Counted from the first letter of the stretch, positions 1 to 11,194 are shown. The stretch is DNA of 64,000 nt from Sphingobacteriaceae bacterium (GCA_016705695.1 JADJLA010000008.1:62001-126000); one strand, 5' to 3'. Notes: a model not told the origin generated them from the letters alone. Made by a program: numbers and translations.

Positions 1-2947
1 GACGTAAAGCTCAACGATACAGACCACAGCTTAAAAGCCTTTGAAGAATTGCAATACATTAATAACGCAAGTAATTCTATTAGCTATATTTATTTTCACT
101 TATGGCCTAATGGTTACAAGAATAACGAAACTGCTTTAGCAAAACAGTTACTCAAATTAAAAAAAACGGAACTCTATTTTTCTAAAAAAGAAGAGCGAGG
201 ATATATAGATAGTTTGGATTTTAAAGTGGATGGAAAGTCGGTTAAAATAGAATACGATGAACAAAATCCTGATATATGTAAATTAGTTTTGAACGAGCCC
301 CTTCGCTCATTGGATACTGTAAATATTACAACGCCTTTTTATGTAAAAATTCCAGATGCAAAATTTTCACGTTTAGGTCACGATAATCAAGCGTATTATA
401 TTACTCAATGGTATCCAAAACCTGCAGTTTACGATGCCGAAGGTTGGCATCCCATGCCTTATTTAGATCAAGGAGAATTTTACAGTGAGTTTGGATCGTT
501 TGATGTTTCTATTACACTCCCAAAAAATTATATTCTTTCGGCAACTGGTGATAGAGAAGACAATGATGAGGAGGAGAGCTTTTTTGAACGAGAATGTTAT
601 TCGTACTTTAACAGCAATGGAAGCCGGAAAGTATCCTACAGACATGACCTTTCCAGCATCAAGTTCTAAATTAAAAACCATAAAATTTAAGCAATACCGC
701 GTACACGACTTTGCTTGGTTTGCAGATAAACGTTATAATGTTTTGCACGATCAGATCCAATTGCCAAATACAAATCGTACGGTTGATACATGGGCTTATT
801 TTACAAATAAACAATTTAATTATTGGAAAGACGCTTTGGATTATGTGAACGAATCCACCATCTTTTATTCATATTTAGTTGGAGATTATCCTTACAATAA
901 TGTATCGGCTGTGGATGGAGTTATTATGGCGGGTGGGGGAATGGAATATCCGAATGTTACAGTAATAGGATCAGTTGGTTCACGAATGGAGTTAGATATT
1001 ACCATTGCTCACGAGGTTGGTCATAATTGGTTCTATGGAATTTTAGGAAGTAACGAGCGCGATCATCCGGGTCTAGATGAAGGAATTAACTCATATTACG
1101 AAATGAGTTATGTGCGCGCGAAATACCCAAGCTATAAAATTAGCGAGCTTATCGGATTCGATTCAACCCGAAATTTTTTAGGAGCAAATAAAATGGCGTA
1201 TTGGCGCGAAAAGGAAGCGGCCTATTTATTTTCAGCAAAAGCAAATATCGATCAACCAATTGAAACGCATTCACAAGATCTATCCAATTTTAATTATGGT
1301 TCTATTATTTATTGCAAAACTGCTGTTGTGATGGATTATTTGAGAGATTACATGGGAGATGAAGTTTTTAATAAGGCTATGCAATTCTACTATGAGAATT
1401 ATAAATTCAAGCATCCACAGATGAAGGATCTAGTAAGTACGCTGCAATATTTTAGTGGAAATGATCTCTCGTGGTTCTCACAATACATGATCACCGGAAA
1501 TGCCAAGATCGATCATAAGATCAAACGTGTTAAACGAAATAAAGATAATAGCTACGAAGTAGTTGTAAAGAATAAAACGGGAACGCCTGTTCCGTTAAAT
1601 ATTTACGGTTATAAAGATGGAAAGCCGGTTGGTTATGCTTGGTTCAATGGATCTGACTCTACTAGGCATTTGGATTTCCCTCCAAGCGATGTAGATTATT
1701 TTAAGATAGATGGTTTGGATCTTATGCCCGATGTAAATCGTAAGAATAATTATTCCAGAACAAGAGGTGTTTTTAGAAAAGTAAAACCATTACAGTTTAA
1801 TTTGTTAACCAAGCTTCCGGATGCACAAAAAAATCAGATCAATTATCTGCCCATAGTAGGATTTAATTTGTACAATGGATTTATGGCCGGAATCTGTTTA
1901 CACAATTATAGTTTTTTCGACAAGAAAGTGGATATTAGTTTAGCACCCATGTACGGCTTTAGAAGTAAGACCTTTACCGGTTTTGCGGAAACAAATCTTA
2001 ATTTTTATCCTAAGCATATTTTCACCAAGATCACCGCAGGCGTATTAGCTAAAAGTTTTGCCGATGAATTCTTCTCTATCCAAAATTTTGCATCAGGAGA
2101 AAGTGATTATATTTTGAATTATATTAAAATAAAACCAAATCTCAATTTTGAATTCAAGAACCGCGATAAAACAACGGCGATAAAACACACATTGAGCATG
2201 GCTTATAATATGATCTATAAAGAGGAGCTGATGTTTGTGAATAGTAACGTAGCGGCTACAACCTTATACTTTAAAGTAAAATTAAATAAAGTTATCACCT
2301 CGGTAAATTATTTTTGCAACAATAAAAGAGTTATCGATCCGTTTAGTGTGAACGCAAATTTTCAAACTGATGGCATTATGGCTAAATTAGGCGTAACATA
2401 TAAACAAACCATAACCCTAAGTAAAAAGTCGGCCACGCAATTACGATTTTTTGCAGGAACATTTTTACAAGGCACCGAAGATCAAAAAGGCCCATACCGT
2501 TTTCGTATGAGTGGAATGAATGGTGTTCAGGATTATTTATATGATGCTAATTTTTTCGGAAGAACAGAATATAGTGGTCCGGCCTCTTATCAATTTATAG
2601 ATAACGACGGTGCATTTAAAGTGTGGACACCTTTAGGACAAAGCAGCACGTATTTAATAACGGCGAATGTAAAGTCACCAAAACTTCCTAAAACGCCATT
2701 TCAATTATTTGCTGATATTGGAACCGCCCAGAAAACCTCTATGAATAAACAACAGGTATTATGGGATCTGGGTATTAGTGCAAACTTATGGGATGATGTC
2801 ATAGAAATTTCTTTTCCTTTATTATATAGCAGCGATATAAAAGAAACTTTAACTTTGAACAATGTGGGCTTCTTTAATACCATTCGATTCACATTTAATA
2901 TGCATAACGTAAAACCAAGAGACTATATAAAGAATAATTTTCTGTGA
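1..2947 (+). CDS. M1 family metallopeptidase with C-terminal barrel-like extension (5' partial, frameshifted)
   Basis: Zinc aminopeptidase of family M1, probably periplasmic or outer-membrane. The frame is open from base 1, so the true start lies upstream. The N-terminal beta-domain is read in frame 1 up to about 583; everything after is in frame 2. Removing one T from the six-T run at 580-585 joins the two parts into a continuous protein. The zinc motif HEVGH is encoded at 1010-1024, followed by the downstream glutamate in LDEG (about 1075-1086), and the exopeptidase motif is GGGMEYPN (about 928-955). After the catalytic part, roughly 400 residues of alternating aromatic/polar strands resemble an outer-membrane barrel rather than the usual HEAT-like M1 domain. 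It ends in an ATG-less 4-base overlap with the next gene. The M1 assignment is firm; the barrel reading is inference. Confidence 0.9.
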
Positions 2948-3702
2948 CGCCAGGTAAAAAAATATATTTCGCTTCCGATTTCCATTTAGGAATTCCTGAT
3001 CATGAAAAAAGCATGATCCGTGAGAAAAAAATTGTGCGCTGGCTCGATTCTATTAAGGCAGATGCCGAAGAGATTTATTTGGTAGGTGATATCTTTGATT
3101 TTTGGTGGGAATATAAACATGTTATTCCAAAGGGCTATACACGTTTGTTTGGAAAAATTGCGGAGTTAACGGACTCAGGAATTAAAGTCAATTTCTTTAC
3201 AGGCAATCACGACCTGTGGATGAAAGATTATTTTACAAAAGAGTTGAACGTTACAGTGTATCACGATCCTATCGTTCGTACCTATGGTGATAAAGTTTTT
3301 TTTATTGGGCATGGCGATGGATTAGGCCCCGGCGATAAAAAATATAAATTCCTCAAAGCAATTTTTAGGAGTAAAGTATGTCAATGGTTATACGCGCGCC
3401 TTCATCCAAACTTAGGTTTTGCACTTGCCCGAATGGCAAGCATTAAAAGTAGGGTAGCCACCGGGAGCTCCGACGAGATCTTTTTAGGAGAAGAAAATGA
3501 GTGGTTATATCTCTTCTGTAAAGAACATTTGAAGCAAAATAAGGTCGATCTGTTCATTTTCGGACACCGACATCTCACTTTAGATATGCCTCTTGAGGGC
3601 GGAAAAGCCCGTTATATCAACCTTGGGCAATGGCTGAGTTGCAGTAATTACGGGGTTTTTGACGGAAAAGAGCTTTTTATTCAAACCTTTGAGCCGAAGT
3701 AG
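2944..3702 (+). CDS. lpxH: UDP-2,3-diacylglucosamine diphosphatase (LpxH-type)
   Basis: Calcineurin-like phosphoesterase of 252 residues, expected to hydrolyse UDP-2,3-diacylglucosamine to lipid X in lipid A synthesis at the cytoplasmic face of the inner membrane. The metal-binding blocks are all present and in order: SDFHLG (residues 11-16), VGDIFDFW (47-54), GNHD (87-90), GHGD (122-125) and GHRH (207-210). It starts with GTG at 2944, overlapping the TGA of the upstream peptidase, so translation is probably coupled. LpxH, LpxG and other membrane-associated phosphoesterases share these motifs. The FDFWWEY stretch and the length fit the Bacteroidota LpxH family best. Confidence 0.85.
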   Translation: MTPGKKIYFASDFHLGIPDHEKSMIREKKIVRWLDSIKADAEEIYLVGDIFDFWWEYKHVIPKGYTRLFGKIAELTDSGIKVNFFTGNHDLWMKDYFTKELNVTVYHDPIVRTYGDKVFFIGHGDGLGPGDKKYKFLKAIFRSKVCQWLYARLHPNLGFALARMASIKSRVATGSSDEIFLGEENEWLYLFCKEHLKQNKVDLFIFGHRHLTLDMPLEGGKARYINLGQWLSCSNYGVFDGKELFIQTFEPK

Positions 3703-3938
3703 CCGTATAAGTCTTTCAACAGCGTAAAGTTTGAAAACGGGTCAAATGTTAAAATGGTTATGAACATATTGTTAATAACTATGAAAATAGCTACCTTTAC
3801 CGTTTACTAATTGAGACGTACTGTTTACTAAACCATATGGTATTATTTGTGAAAATTAGCTAAATTTAAAAACTAAACAACGTATAATACTTATAGGTTT
3901 AATAATGTAATTATCAATTCTTTAGAGTAAACTAAAAT

Positions 3939-6900
3939 ATGAAGAAAATTATCTACTCGCTTATCGTACTCTTTACCTTACTTGCGTTTGACTCAAAGTC
4001 TCAGGTTTTTTGGTCAGAAGGCTTTGGCGTTGGTTGTAGTCAAGGTCAGTTGGCCAACGCTTTTGCTCCAACTGCAACTAATGGTGCTTGGGTTGTAACA
4101 CCTTTAGCGGCTCCGTTTCCAAATGGTGTTGATGCAAACGAATGGTTTATTAGTGCTACAGAGCAGGGGCAATTAGTTGGTAATTGTGGTATAGGTTGTG
4201 GCGGAACAGATGATCGTACTTTACATATGGGTGCTAATATATTAGTTCCTATTCCTATTGTTGACCCTGGCGCAGCATATCTTGCAGGCGCAACTGCATT
4301 TACAAATAAACGTGTTGAGTCTGGGGTAATAAACGCTGCTGGTAAAACCAATATTCAATTAAGTTTTAAGTATTTAGGTCAAGGTATTCCAGCTTCCGAT
4401 TTTTGCGATAGGTGTATTATCGCGTTGGTGGACCGTGGATCCTACTTCAACAAATTGCACCTTCAAATAATGTAGCTTGTGTTCCTCAAGGTGAGTGGAC
4501 GTTCCTTGCAATGGGTTTGCCACCTGCGTGTAATAATGCGGCTAATCTTCAAATTGGTTTTCATTGGAGAAATAATGACTTAGCGGGTGCCGATCCTAGT
4601 ATAGCAATTGATGATATTCAGCTTGCAACAATGACGGTTACTTTTCCTCCTATTCCTTGCCCGGCACAAACTGTTGTAGCAAATGTAAATAATATTCCTC
4701 CGGGAGTTACAGGTTATACATGGACATCTATACCTCCTGTACCAACAGTTACATTTAATCCTCCAACAGGTTCGGCTAATCCAACAGTTACATTTCCTGC
4801 AGCTGGTACTTATACTATTATAGTTTTTGGTAGTACGCTACCTGGTGGTGTTCCAACAGCAACAGCGGTGCAAGTTGTGACAGTTAATCCTCAGTTAGCT
4901 GTTTTTGCAAATCCAATTAGTCAAACAGTTTGTCCTGGCGCAAACGCTACAATTACTGCTAGTGGTGCAAACACTTATACATGGTCTATTGGTATAAACG
5001 GACCATCTATTGGAACAGGTAGTTCAGTGGTTGTTACTTTTCCAACACCTTCGGTTGTTGCCTATTTTGTTCAGGGTGAATTAGGAATGTGTTTAAGTAA
5101 TTCAGTAATTGCTCAGGTAACTTATACTAATCTTCCATTAACCTTAACAGTTTCTCCTGCAAACCTTACTGTTTGTCCTGGTTCTGCCATATCACTTACG
5201 GCAAGTGGCGCAACAAATTATACATGGAGCATTCCTGGTAATCCAACCTTAACACCAACAACAAATCCTTTAGCAGACATAACGCCAACAACATTTGGTG
5301 TGTATACTTATACCGTTGTTGGAGCTGATATAGGATGTACAGGTACGCAAACAGTTGACGTTACAGTTGCCAATGTTGGCTTTAATATGACAATTACGCC
5401 TACATCACCAACAATTTGTGTTGGGCAAACAATAACACTTAATGCTGCAGGTGGAACAAATTACACTTGGACCCCTTCCACAACTTTAAGCAATAGCGTT
5501 GGTGCATCTGTCGATGCAACACCAACCATCACAACAACCTATAATATTTTGGGTGAGCTATCAGGTTGTACAAGCAATACTCAGATCACAGTTACAATTA
5601 CGCCTGGCCTAATTTATTGATCAATACTACAGCCAACGCTGTTTGTGCAGGTTATACATCAACTATTACTGCTTCCGGATCTATGAGTTATACGTGGACG
5701 GGTACTACATTCACTGGGTCTATAAACCAACCATCTATTTCCATGGGCGCGGGTTGTTATACTGTCGTCTCTTCATCAACAGCATTTGTGTGCCCTTCTT
5801 TGAAAGCAATTTGTATTGCATCAATGTCGCCATTAACTATTGGAATATCACAATCTAGCTTTACAACGTGTATTGCCAACAACGCGCCTAAATTCTCGTT
5901 ACCGGTAACATTAAATGCAAATGGTGGATCAACCTATAACTGGGCTCCTTGTGTAGGTGGTTATTTAAGTATTTGTATCGGTAACTCAGTTATTGCTCGT
6001 CCGCAAACAACAACACAATATACTGTAACTGGTTTCACTTCGGTGTGCTCGGGTACAGGTATCATTACTGTTACAGTTGTACCTCAATCTACTTTAAATG
6101 TTCAGCCTCCAATGCCAATTGCCTGTTTGGGTGGTTGTTTCAATTTCACGGTCATCAATACAAATACAACGTTACCACAACCATATACGTATAGTTGGAG
6201 TGTTCCTAATCCTGTTGTAGGAAGTATTATTAACCCTCTTTCTCCAATAGTGGTCGCATGCCCTTCCGTAAGCGCGAGTTATTCTGTTGAGATGAAAGAC
6301 TTCCGTAATTGTGTTACCGAGCAACGATTGGTTCATACAACTATTATTCCTCAGCCATTAACATGCGCGCAAATACCAACTATAAATGGTGTACCAACAA
6401 ACTCGATATGTTATGTAGGCGATATTGTTGATATTACTACCAACACACTCACCTTATGCGCGGCGAATTGTAATGGTACGTTAATGCCGGGTGTTGTTCC
6501 AAGTTATACTTGGTATTCACACTCATCACCTTCCAATTCATTGATGAATGAAGGTTCTATTAAAACACCAACATCAGATCCTTGTGTTATTATTTCTCCG
6601 GTTACTAAATTACCAAATGTGATGACCTATACAATTCGATCCAGTTTTAATGGAAATGGAGGGTCTGACGGTATTAACGGATGCTTTAGAGAGGATACTA
6701 TAAACATCCGCGTTGTTGACTGTAGACGAGTTACCAGTGTAACATTTACTACGGTTGTGCGCAATGATACAATTTGTACAAAACAATGTGTAACGTTTAC
6801 CAATACTACTGATGCAGGTGAACCGCAATATGTAAAATGGACCTTCCCGGGTGGTGCGCCTAATACATCTACTTTGCAAGCTCCAACCATATGTTACAAT

Positions 6901-7524
6901 TTACCTGGTAAATACAACGTGTTCCTTATAGATAGTAATCGTTTTGGACCAGCTGTGGCAACCGGTACTTTCCAATTTATCAAGGTAGTTGACGTACCTA
7001 ATGTTACCATTATACCTCCGGGCCAAACGCTGAGTGATACAACCATACGATTTGGAATGACGGTTGATCTAATGGGAAGTGGTGCATCAAATTATTTTTG
7101 GAGTCCGCCCTACATGATAGATAATTTGTATGGCCCTAAAACAAAAGTTCATCCGCAGCAAACAACACAATATATTTTAATGGGTTGCAATAGCATTGGA
7201 TGTTGTACTAATGATACGATCAACGTTATTGTAATTGATGATTGTGGAGAAATGTTTGTTCCAAGCGCATTCTCTCCTAACGGACGAGATGACCCTGAGA
7301 ATGAAACATTGAAGGTGTATGGTTTTTGTTTAGAAAGTATGACGTTCCAAGTGTTTAATCGTTGGGGACAAAAAGTTTGGGAAACCAATGATCAAAATAT
7401 TGGATGGGACGGAACATTTAAAGGAGAGGAATTGAATACGGGCGTGTTTGTTTATCGACTCGAAGGAAAGGACTTCAAGGGTAAAGGCTATTCACTCAAA
7501 GGAAACGTCTCACTCATAAGGTAA
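3939..7524 (+). CDS. T9SS type B adhesin with Ig/PKD-like repeats (gliding motility-associated C-terminus), two frameshifts
   Basis: Large secreted surface protein of about 1,195 residues once two indels are corrected. A signal peptide (MKKIIYSLIVLF..., cleavage near SKSQ) is followed by a jelly-roll-like N-terminal domain ending in SIAIDDIQLA. At least five Ig-like repeats follow, each marked by a CPG/CVG cysteine and a YTW core. The C-terminus has the type B sorting signature: FVPSAFSPNGRDD, FNRWGQKVW, GWDGTFKG and a final basic LKGNVSLIR. The frame changes near 4407-4412 (one base missing just before VYYRVGG) and again near 5608 (one C missing, restoring ITPGPNLLIN). A PorP/SprF gene follows 78 bp downstream, the usual partner for this kind of protein. 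Substrate or binding target is unknown. Confidence 0.85.
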
Positions 7525-7602
7525 AGAAATACATTTTTGATAAGAGCCTTTTATTTTGCTGACCATTGCGGTGTAAAAGGAAACTAAAAAGAATAAAAGA
7601 TT

Positions 7603-8661
7603 ATGAAAACTATATATAGAATTGTATTTACAGGAATGATCATGCTGCTTGCATCTAATGCCAAGTCGCAGGATATTCATTTCTCTCAATACCTTGAAAC
7701 GCCAACTACATTAAACCCTGCATTATTTGGTTTAAATTACGATACTCGCATCCTTGCGAATTATCGTAATCAATGGAGTTATGTTACTTCGGCTTCTAAA
7801 GCTTACCAAACATATGGTATTTCATATGATGGTGGTACCGGAAAAAAGCTAAGAGGGAAGCGCATTGGTTGGGGATTAAATATTGTGAGAGATGTAGCAG
7901 GGGATTCAAAAATGAGTTCATTGTTGCCAAGCCTTGGATTTAGTTATATCGGCCGTATCAATCGCCATACAAAAGCTTCTGCAGGATTTCAGTTTGGATT
8001 GAACTACCGAACAGTAAGTACATCAAATTTGCGTTGGGGAGCTCAATATAGAAATTACGAATATGATGCAAGCTTACCAAATGGAGAGCAACCTGCACAC
8101 AGTTCTGTTCTGTCAACCGATTTTGGTGGCGGAGTTCATTACAGTTATTCACAAAGTGAGAGATACATTAGCTCTAAAGATGGAAGTAAATTTGATTGTG
8201 GTATGGCCGCTTATCACTTTAGCGTTCCAAAGAGTTCATTTTTTACTACTACTGAAAAGATAAAGACACGATATGTATTCTATACAACAGGCGAATTTTT
8301 TGTTCCAAAAATGCGCATAGCTTTAGACCCAAGTATCATCTTTAATTTACAAGGAAAGAGTCGTGAATTCATCACAGGTTTAATGTTCAAGTATGTTATT
8401 ACTGATGAATCTAAATTCACATCTATTAAAAAACCAAGCGCTATCTCTTTTGGAGCTTCTTACCGTTACAAAGACGCGATCATTCCGGCTTTATTATGGC
8501 AATATGATAAATATGCTATTGGCTTTGCTTATGACGTGAACGTCTCGCAGTTAACTCCCGCCTCAAAATTAAAAGGAGGATTAGAGATCATGCTGCGTTA
8601 TAATGCCTCATCCGGATACGGAAGAAACTTAGGTAGAACAGACACCAAAGCATCCTATTAA
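7603..8661 (+). CDS. PorP/SprF family type IX secretion membrane protein
   Basis: Outer-membrane protein of 352 residues of the PorP/SprF family, which in gliding Bacteroidota is needed for export or surface attachment of its partner adhesin. It has a signal peptide (MKTIYRIVFTG...SKSQ) and the family hallmark DIHFSQYLETPTTLNPALFG, followed by alternating strands and RNQW. The last residues of the barrel lack a clear terminal aromatic. Position directly after the adhesin at 3939-7524 suggests the two form a functional pair like SprB-SprF; that pairing is inferred from context. A strong hairpin terminator closes the pair. Confidence 0.88.
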   Translation: MKTIYRIVFTGMIMLLASNAKSQDIHFSQYLETPTTLNPALFGLNYDTRILANYRNQWSYVTSASKAYQTYGISYDGGTGKKLRGKRIGWGLNIVRDVAGDSKMSSLLPSLGFSYIGRINRHTKASAGFQFGLNYRTVSTSNLRWGAQYRNYEYDASLPNGEQPAHSSVLSTDFGGGVHYSYSQSERYISSKDGSKFDCGMAAYHFSVPKSSFFTTTEKIKTRYVFYTTGEFFVPKMRIALDPSIIFNLQGKSREFITGLMFKYVITDESKFTSIKKPSAISFGASYRYKDAIIPALLWQYDKYAIGFAYDVNVSQLTPASKLKGGLEIMLRYNASSGYGRNLGRTDTKASY

Positions 8662-8668
8662 GAAATTA

Positions 8669-8698
8669 AAAATGTCAGGCCAAACCGCCTGACATTTT
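8669..8698. terminator. intrinsic terminator after the adhesin-PorP/SprF pair
   Basis: Perfect 12-bp inverted repeat, AAAATGTCAGGC and GCCTGACATTTT, around a 6-base loop, 8 bp after the stop codon. The A-run/T-run flanks would let it work in both directions. Confidence 0.85.
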
Positions 8699-8773
8699 GC
8701 TTTAAGGCTATTTGTTAGACCTATTTACTTTCTCAGGGAATTTGCTTAACTTTAGTAGTATCAAAAGCAATTT

Positions 8774-9490
8774 ATGTCTAATGACGTATTTGAATTTAAA
8801 AAATTTACCATAAGGCAAAGCAAATGTGCCATGAAGGTTGGCACCGATGGTGTATTGCTTGGATCGTGGGTGAGTGTAGCAGGATGTAAACGTGTTTTAG
8901 ATATAGGAACAGGAACAGGTATGATAGCATTGATGTTAGCCCAAAAAACTCCGGCTTATATAACTGCGTTAGAAATTGATCATGCCTCGTTTGAACAAGC
9001 CACTGAAAATGTAAGCGGAAGTAGCTATAAGAACCAAATTAACGTGGTAAATAAGGCATTTCAGGAGTATTGGAGGGCAAGCAAGGAAAAGTTCGATCTT
9101 ATTGTGTCTAATCCGCCTTATTTTGTTGATTCTTTAAAAAGCAATGATACAACCCGCTCTACTGCTCGACACGCCGATGCTTTGCCTTTTAATGAGCTAA
9201 TAGAAGGTGTAAATGGGATCTTATCAGAAGGCGGTAAATTTTGCGTAATTCTTCCTAAAAAAGAGGCTGAATTTTTTTGCAAACTCGCTGAGCAAAAGAA
9301 CCTTTACTTATCTAAATTACTGCGCGTTCGTAATAGTCCCGATAAGGAAGAGGATAAACGTCATATCATGCAATTTGAGTTTGGCAAGCATCATTTTACC
9401 GAAGATATTTTGCACATAAGAACCGGTCATCCCTTAGAGTATTCGCCCGAATACAAGCAACTTACCATGGATTATTACATGCATTTCTAA
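8774..9490 (+). CDS. trmN6: tRNA1(Val) (adenine(37)-N6)-methyltransferase
   Basis: SAM-dependent methyltransferase of 238 residues, close to the YfiC/TrmN6 length. It opens with the family's FEFKKFTIRQ...CAMKVGTDGVLLGSW block. SAM motif I is LDIGTGTG (residues 42-49) and the N6-adenine motif is SNPPYF (112-117), followed by the ARH element used by this family. It is expected to modify A37 of tRNA1(Val) in the cytoplasm. It stands alone between a terminator and a 122-bp gap. The alternative is another NPPY methyltransferase, but the N-terminal block makes TrmN6 the best call. Confidence 0.85.
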   Translation: MSNDVFEFKKFTIRQSKCAMKVGTDGVLLGSWVSVAGCKRVLDIGTGTGMIALMLAQKTPAYITALEIDHASFEQATENVSGSSYKNQINVVNKAFQEYWRASKEKFDLIVSNPPYFVDSLKSNDTTRSTARHADALPFNELIEGVNGILSEGGKFCVILPKKEAEFFCKLAEQKNLYLSKLLRVRNSPDKEEDKRHIMQFEFGKHHFTEDILHIRTGHPLEYSPEYKQLTMDYYMHF

Positions 9491-9612
9491 GGTATTTCCT
9501 TCAAAAAAATAGTATGTAAATTCCTTTATTATTCATTAAAAGTTTTTAATATTTACAGTTAAAAACTTACCTTGTTTATTAGTAGCAGGTAATGTAGATT
9601 TACCTTTTGATT

Positions 9613-10524
9613 ATGAAGAATATAACAGTAATAGGAAGCGGTACTATGGGTAATGGTATTGCGCATACATTTGCACAGTTTGGGTATAATGTAAGTTTAA
9701 TGGATGTGAATGAAGCTGCCTTGCAAAAAGCTTTACAAACCATTGCAAAAAATATTGATAGGCAAGTTGCAAAAGGATCGGTTACCGAGGCTGATAAAGC
9801 AAACACCTTATCTCATATCAAAACATTCACCGATCTTAAAAGCGCGGTGCAAAATGCGGATCTTGTTGTAGAAGCAGCAACAGAGAACGTAAAATTAAAA
9901 CTCGATATTTTTAAGCAATTAGATGAGTTGTGTAAAGCTGAAACTATTTTAGCAAGCAATACATCATCTATATCAATAACTACAATTGGTGCAGTTACAA
10001 AACGTGCTGATAAAGTTATAGGAATGCACTTTATGAATCCTGTTCCTGTAATGAAATTGGTGGAAGTTATCCGTGGATATTCTACAAGCGATGCTGTGTG
10101 TAATACCATCATGGAAACATCAAAGAAATTAGGAAAGGTTCCTGTTGAGGTAAATGATTATCCTGGCTTTGTAGCAAATAAAATTTTGATGCCAATGATC
10201 AACGAAGCGATCATTACTTTACACGAAGGTGTAGCAGGCGTTGAAGAAATTGACACCGTAATGAAATTAGGAATGGCACATCCAATGGGTCCTTTACAGT
10301 TGGCTGATTTTATTGGATTAGATGTTTGCTTGAATATTTTACGAGTATTACAAGATGGTTTTGGTAATCCAAAGTATGCGCCTTGTCCTTTGTTAGTGAA
10401 CATGGTAACAGCAGGGCATTTAGGAGTTAAAACCGGAAAAGGATTTTATAATTATACACCCGGCAGTAAAGATCTAGTAGTAGCCGACCGTTTTAAAAAA
10501 AAACTTGAATTAGTAGTTGGCTAA
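9613..10524 (+). CDS. 3-hydroxybutyryl-CoA dehydrogenase
   Basis: NAD-dependent 3-hydroxyacyl-CoA dehydrogenase of 303 residues from ATG 9613 (a TTG two codons upstream is less likely). The Rossmann motif GSGTMG sits at residues 8-13, the substrate-binding SNTSS at 115-119, and the catalytic His in GMHFMNP at 139. The C-terminal dimerisation domain ends with the family's GVKTGKGFYNY. It interconverts 3-hydroxybutyryl-CoA and acetoacetyl-CoA in short-chain fatty-acid or butyrate-type metabolism. No other beta-oxidation genes are adjacent. The next gene overlaps its 3' end by 8 bp. Confidence 0.9.
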   Translation: MKNITVIGSGTMGNGIAHTFAQFGYNVSLMDVNEAALQKALQTIAKNIDRQVAKGSVTEADKANTLSHIKTFTDLKSAVQNADLVVEAATENVKLKLDIFKQLDELCKAETILASNTSSISITTIGAVTKRADKVIGMHFMNPVPVMKLVEVIRGYSTSDAVCNTIMETSKKLGKVPVEVNDYPGFVANKILMPMINEAIITLHEGVAGVEEIDTVMKLGMAHPMGPLQLADFIGLDVCLNILRVLQDGFGNPKYAPCPLLVNMVTAGHLGVKTGKGFYNYTPGSKDLVVADRFKKKLELVVG

Positions 10525-10942
10525 AGATAGAATATTCGATATAGAATTTCCAAGCATTCCAAGTGCAGGGGTTTACTATTTTAATACCACAACCGGTTTA
10601 AGATACGAAGTGCGTTTTGGAAGATTGCAAGATAATATCTTACACTCTAATATTGTTTTTGGTGTGATCAACGATGAATTTGAAGGCGAAGAATATGTAA
10701 CTACAAATCGTGGTGAGGTATTTACGGTGATGAATACTATTGTTGAGATCGTTTTGAATTATATCAAAGAACATCCCAAAGTAAATTTTTACGAATTCAA
10801 CGCAGTGGGCAGAGAAGGAGAAGATGATAAAAAAGAAAATGCTCGCATGCTATTATACAAACGCTATCTCCCAAAGATTTTTGATACTACCTGGCGCTTT
10901 AAGATCAAAGGCAATTTTGCGGAAGTTACCAAGGTAGGCTGA
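10517..10942 (+). CDS. uncharacterised small acidic protein
   Basis: 141 residues, unrecognised with certainty. It starts at TTG 10517, overlapping the dehydrogenase by 8 bp, so it is probably co-transcribed and translationally coupled. The sequence is a predicted alpha/beta fold with an N-terminal strand-rich part (YYFNTTTGLRYEVRFGR), an acidic middle (NDEFEGEEYVTTNRGE) and a C-terminal helix plus YKRYLPKIFDTTWRF. No signal peptide or membrane segment is visible. The layout loosely recalls small Bacteroidota families of unknown function that pair a strand-rich half with a tyrosine-rich tail, but I would not assign one. Confidence 0.7.
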   Translation: MAKDRIFDIEFPSIPSAGVYYFNTTTGLRYEVRFGRLQDNILHSNIVFGVINDEFEGEEYVTTNRGEVFTVMNTIVEIVLNYIKEHPKVNFYEFNAVGREGEDDKKENARMLLYKRYLPKIFDTTWRFKIKGNFAEVTKVG

Positions 10943-10947
10943 TCTTT

Positions 10948-11176
10948 TAGAGGCAGAAACCGCAAAGATTCTAATCGCATCTCGCAAAGTTGGCGCAAAG
11001 TGCGCAAAATTATCACCAAACAAAAAGAAGGCAAAGACTTTCAGTTTACGCAAAATTCACTCGATCGCATCTTTGCGAAGCGCAGCTTCTTTGCCTTCTT
11101 TTACAATGAAATTTTCTTTGCGTGCTTTGCACATCCTTTGCGTAAACCGAAGGTTGCTTTGCGGTTTCTGCCTCTA
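10948..11176. repeat. 229-bp nested imperfect palindrome
   Basis: Outer arms 10948-10967 and 11157-11176 are exact 20-base inverted repeats containing GAGGCAGAAACCGCAAAG. A second exact inverted pair, AAAAGAAGGCAAAGA at 11023-11037 and its complement at 11088-11102, shares the same centre (about 11062). Many GCAAAG/CTTTGC units fill the arms. The element sits between the convergent small protein gene and the SRP RNA. It could be a non-autonomous mobile remnant or a long bidirectional terminator; no transposase is nearby. Confidence 0.75.
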
Positions 11177-11194
11177 GAGAGGAGAATAAAAAAA

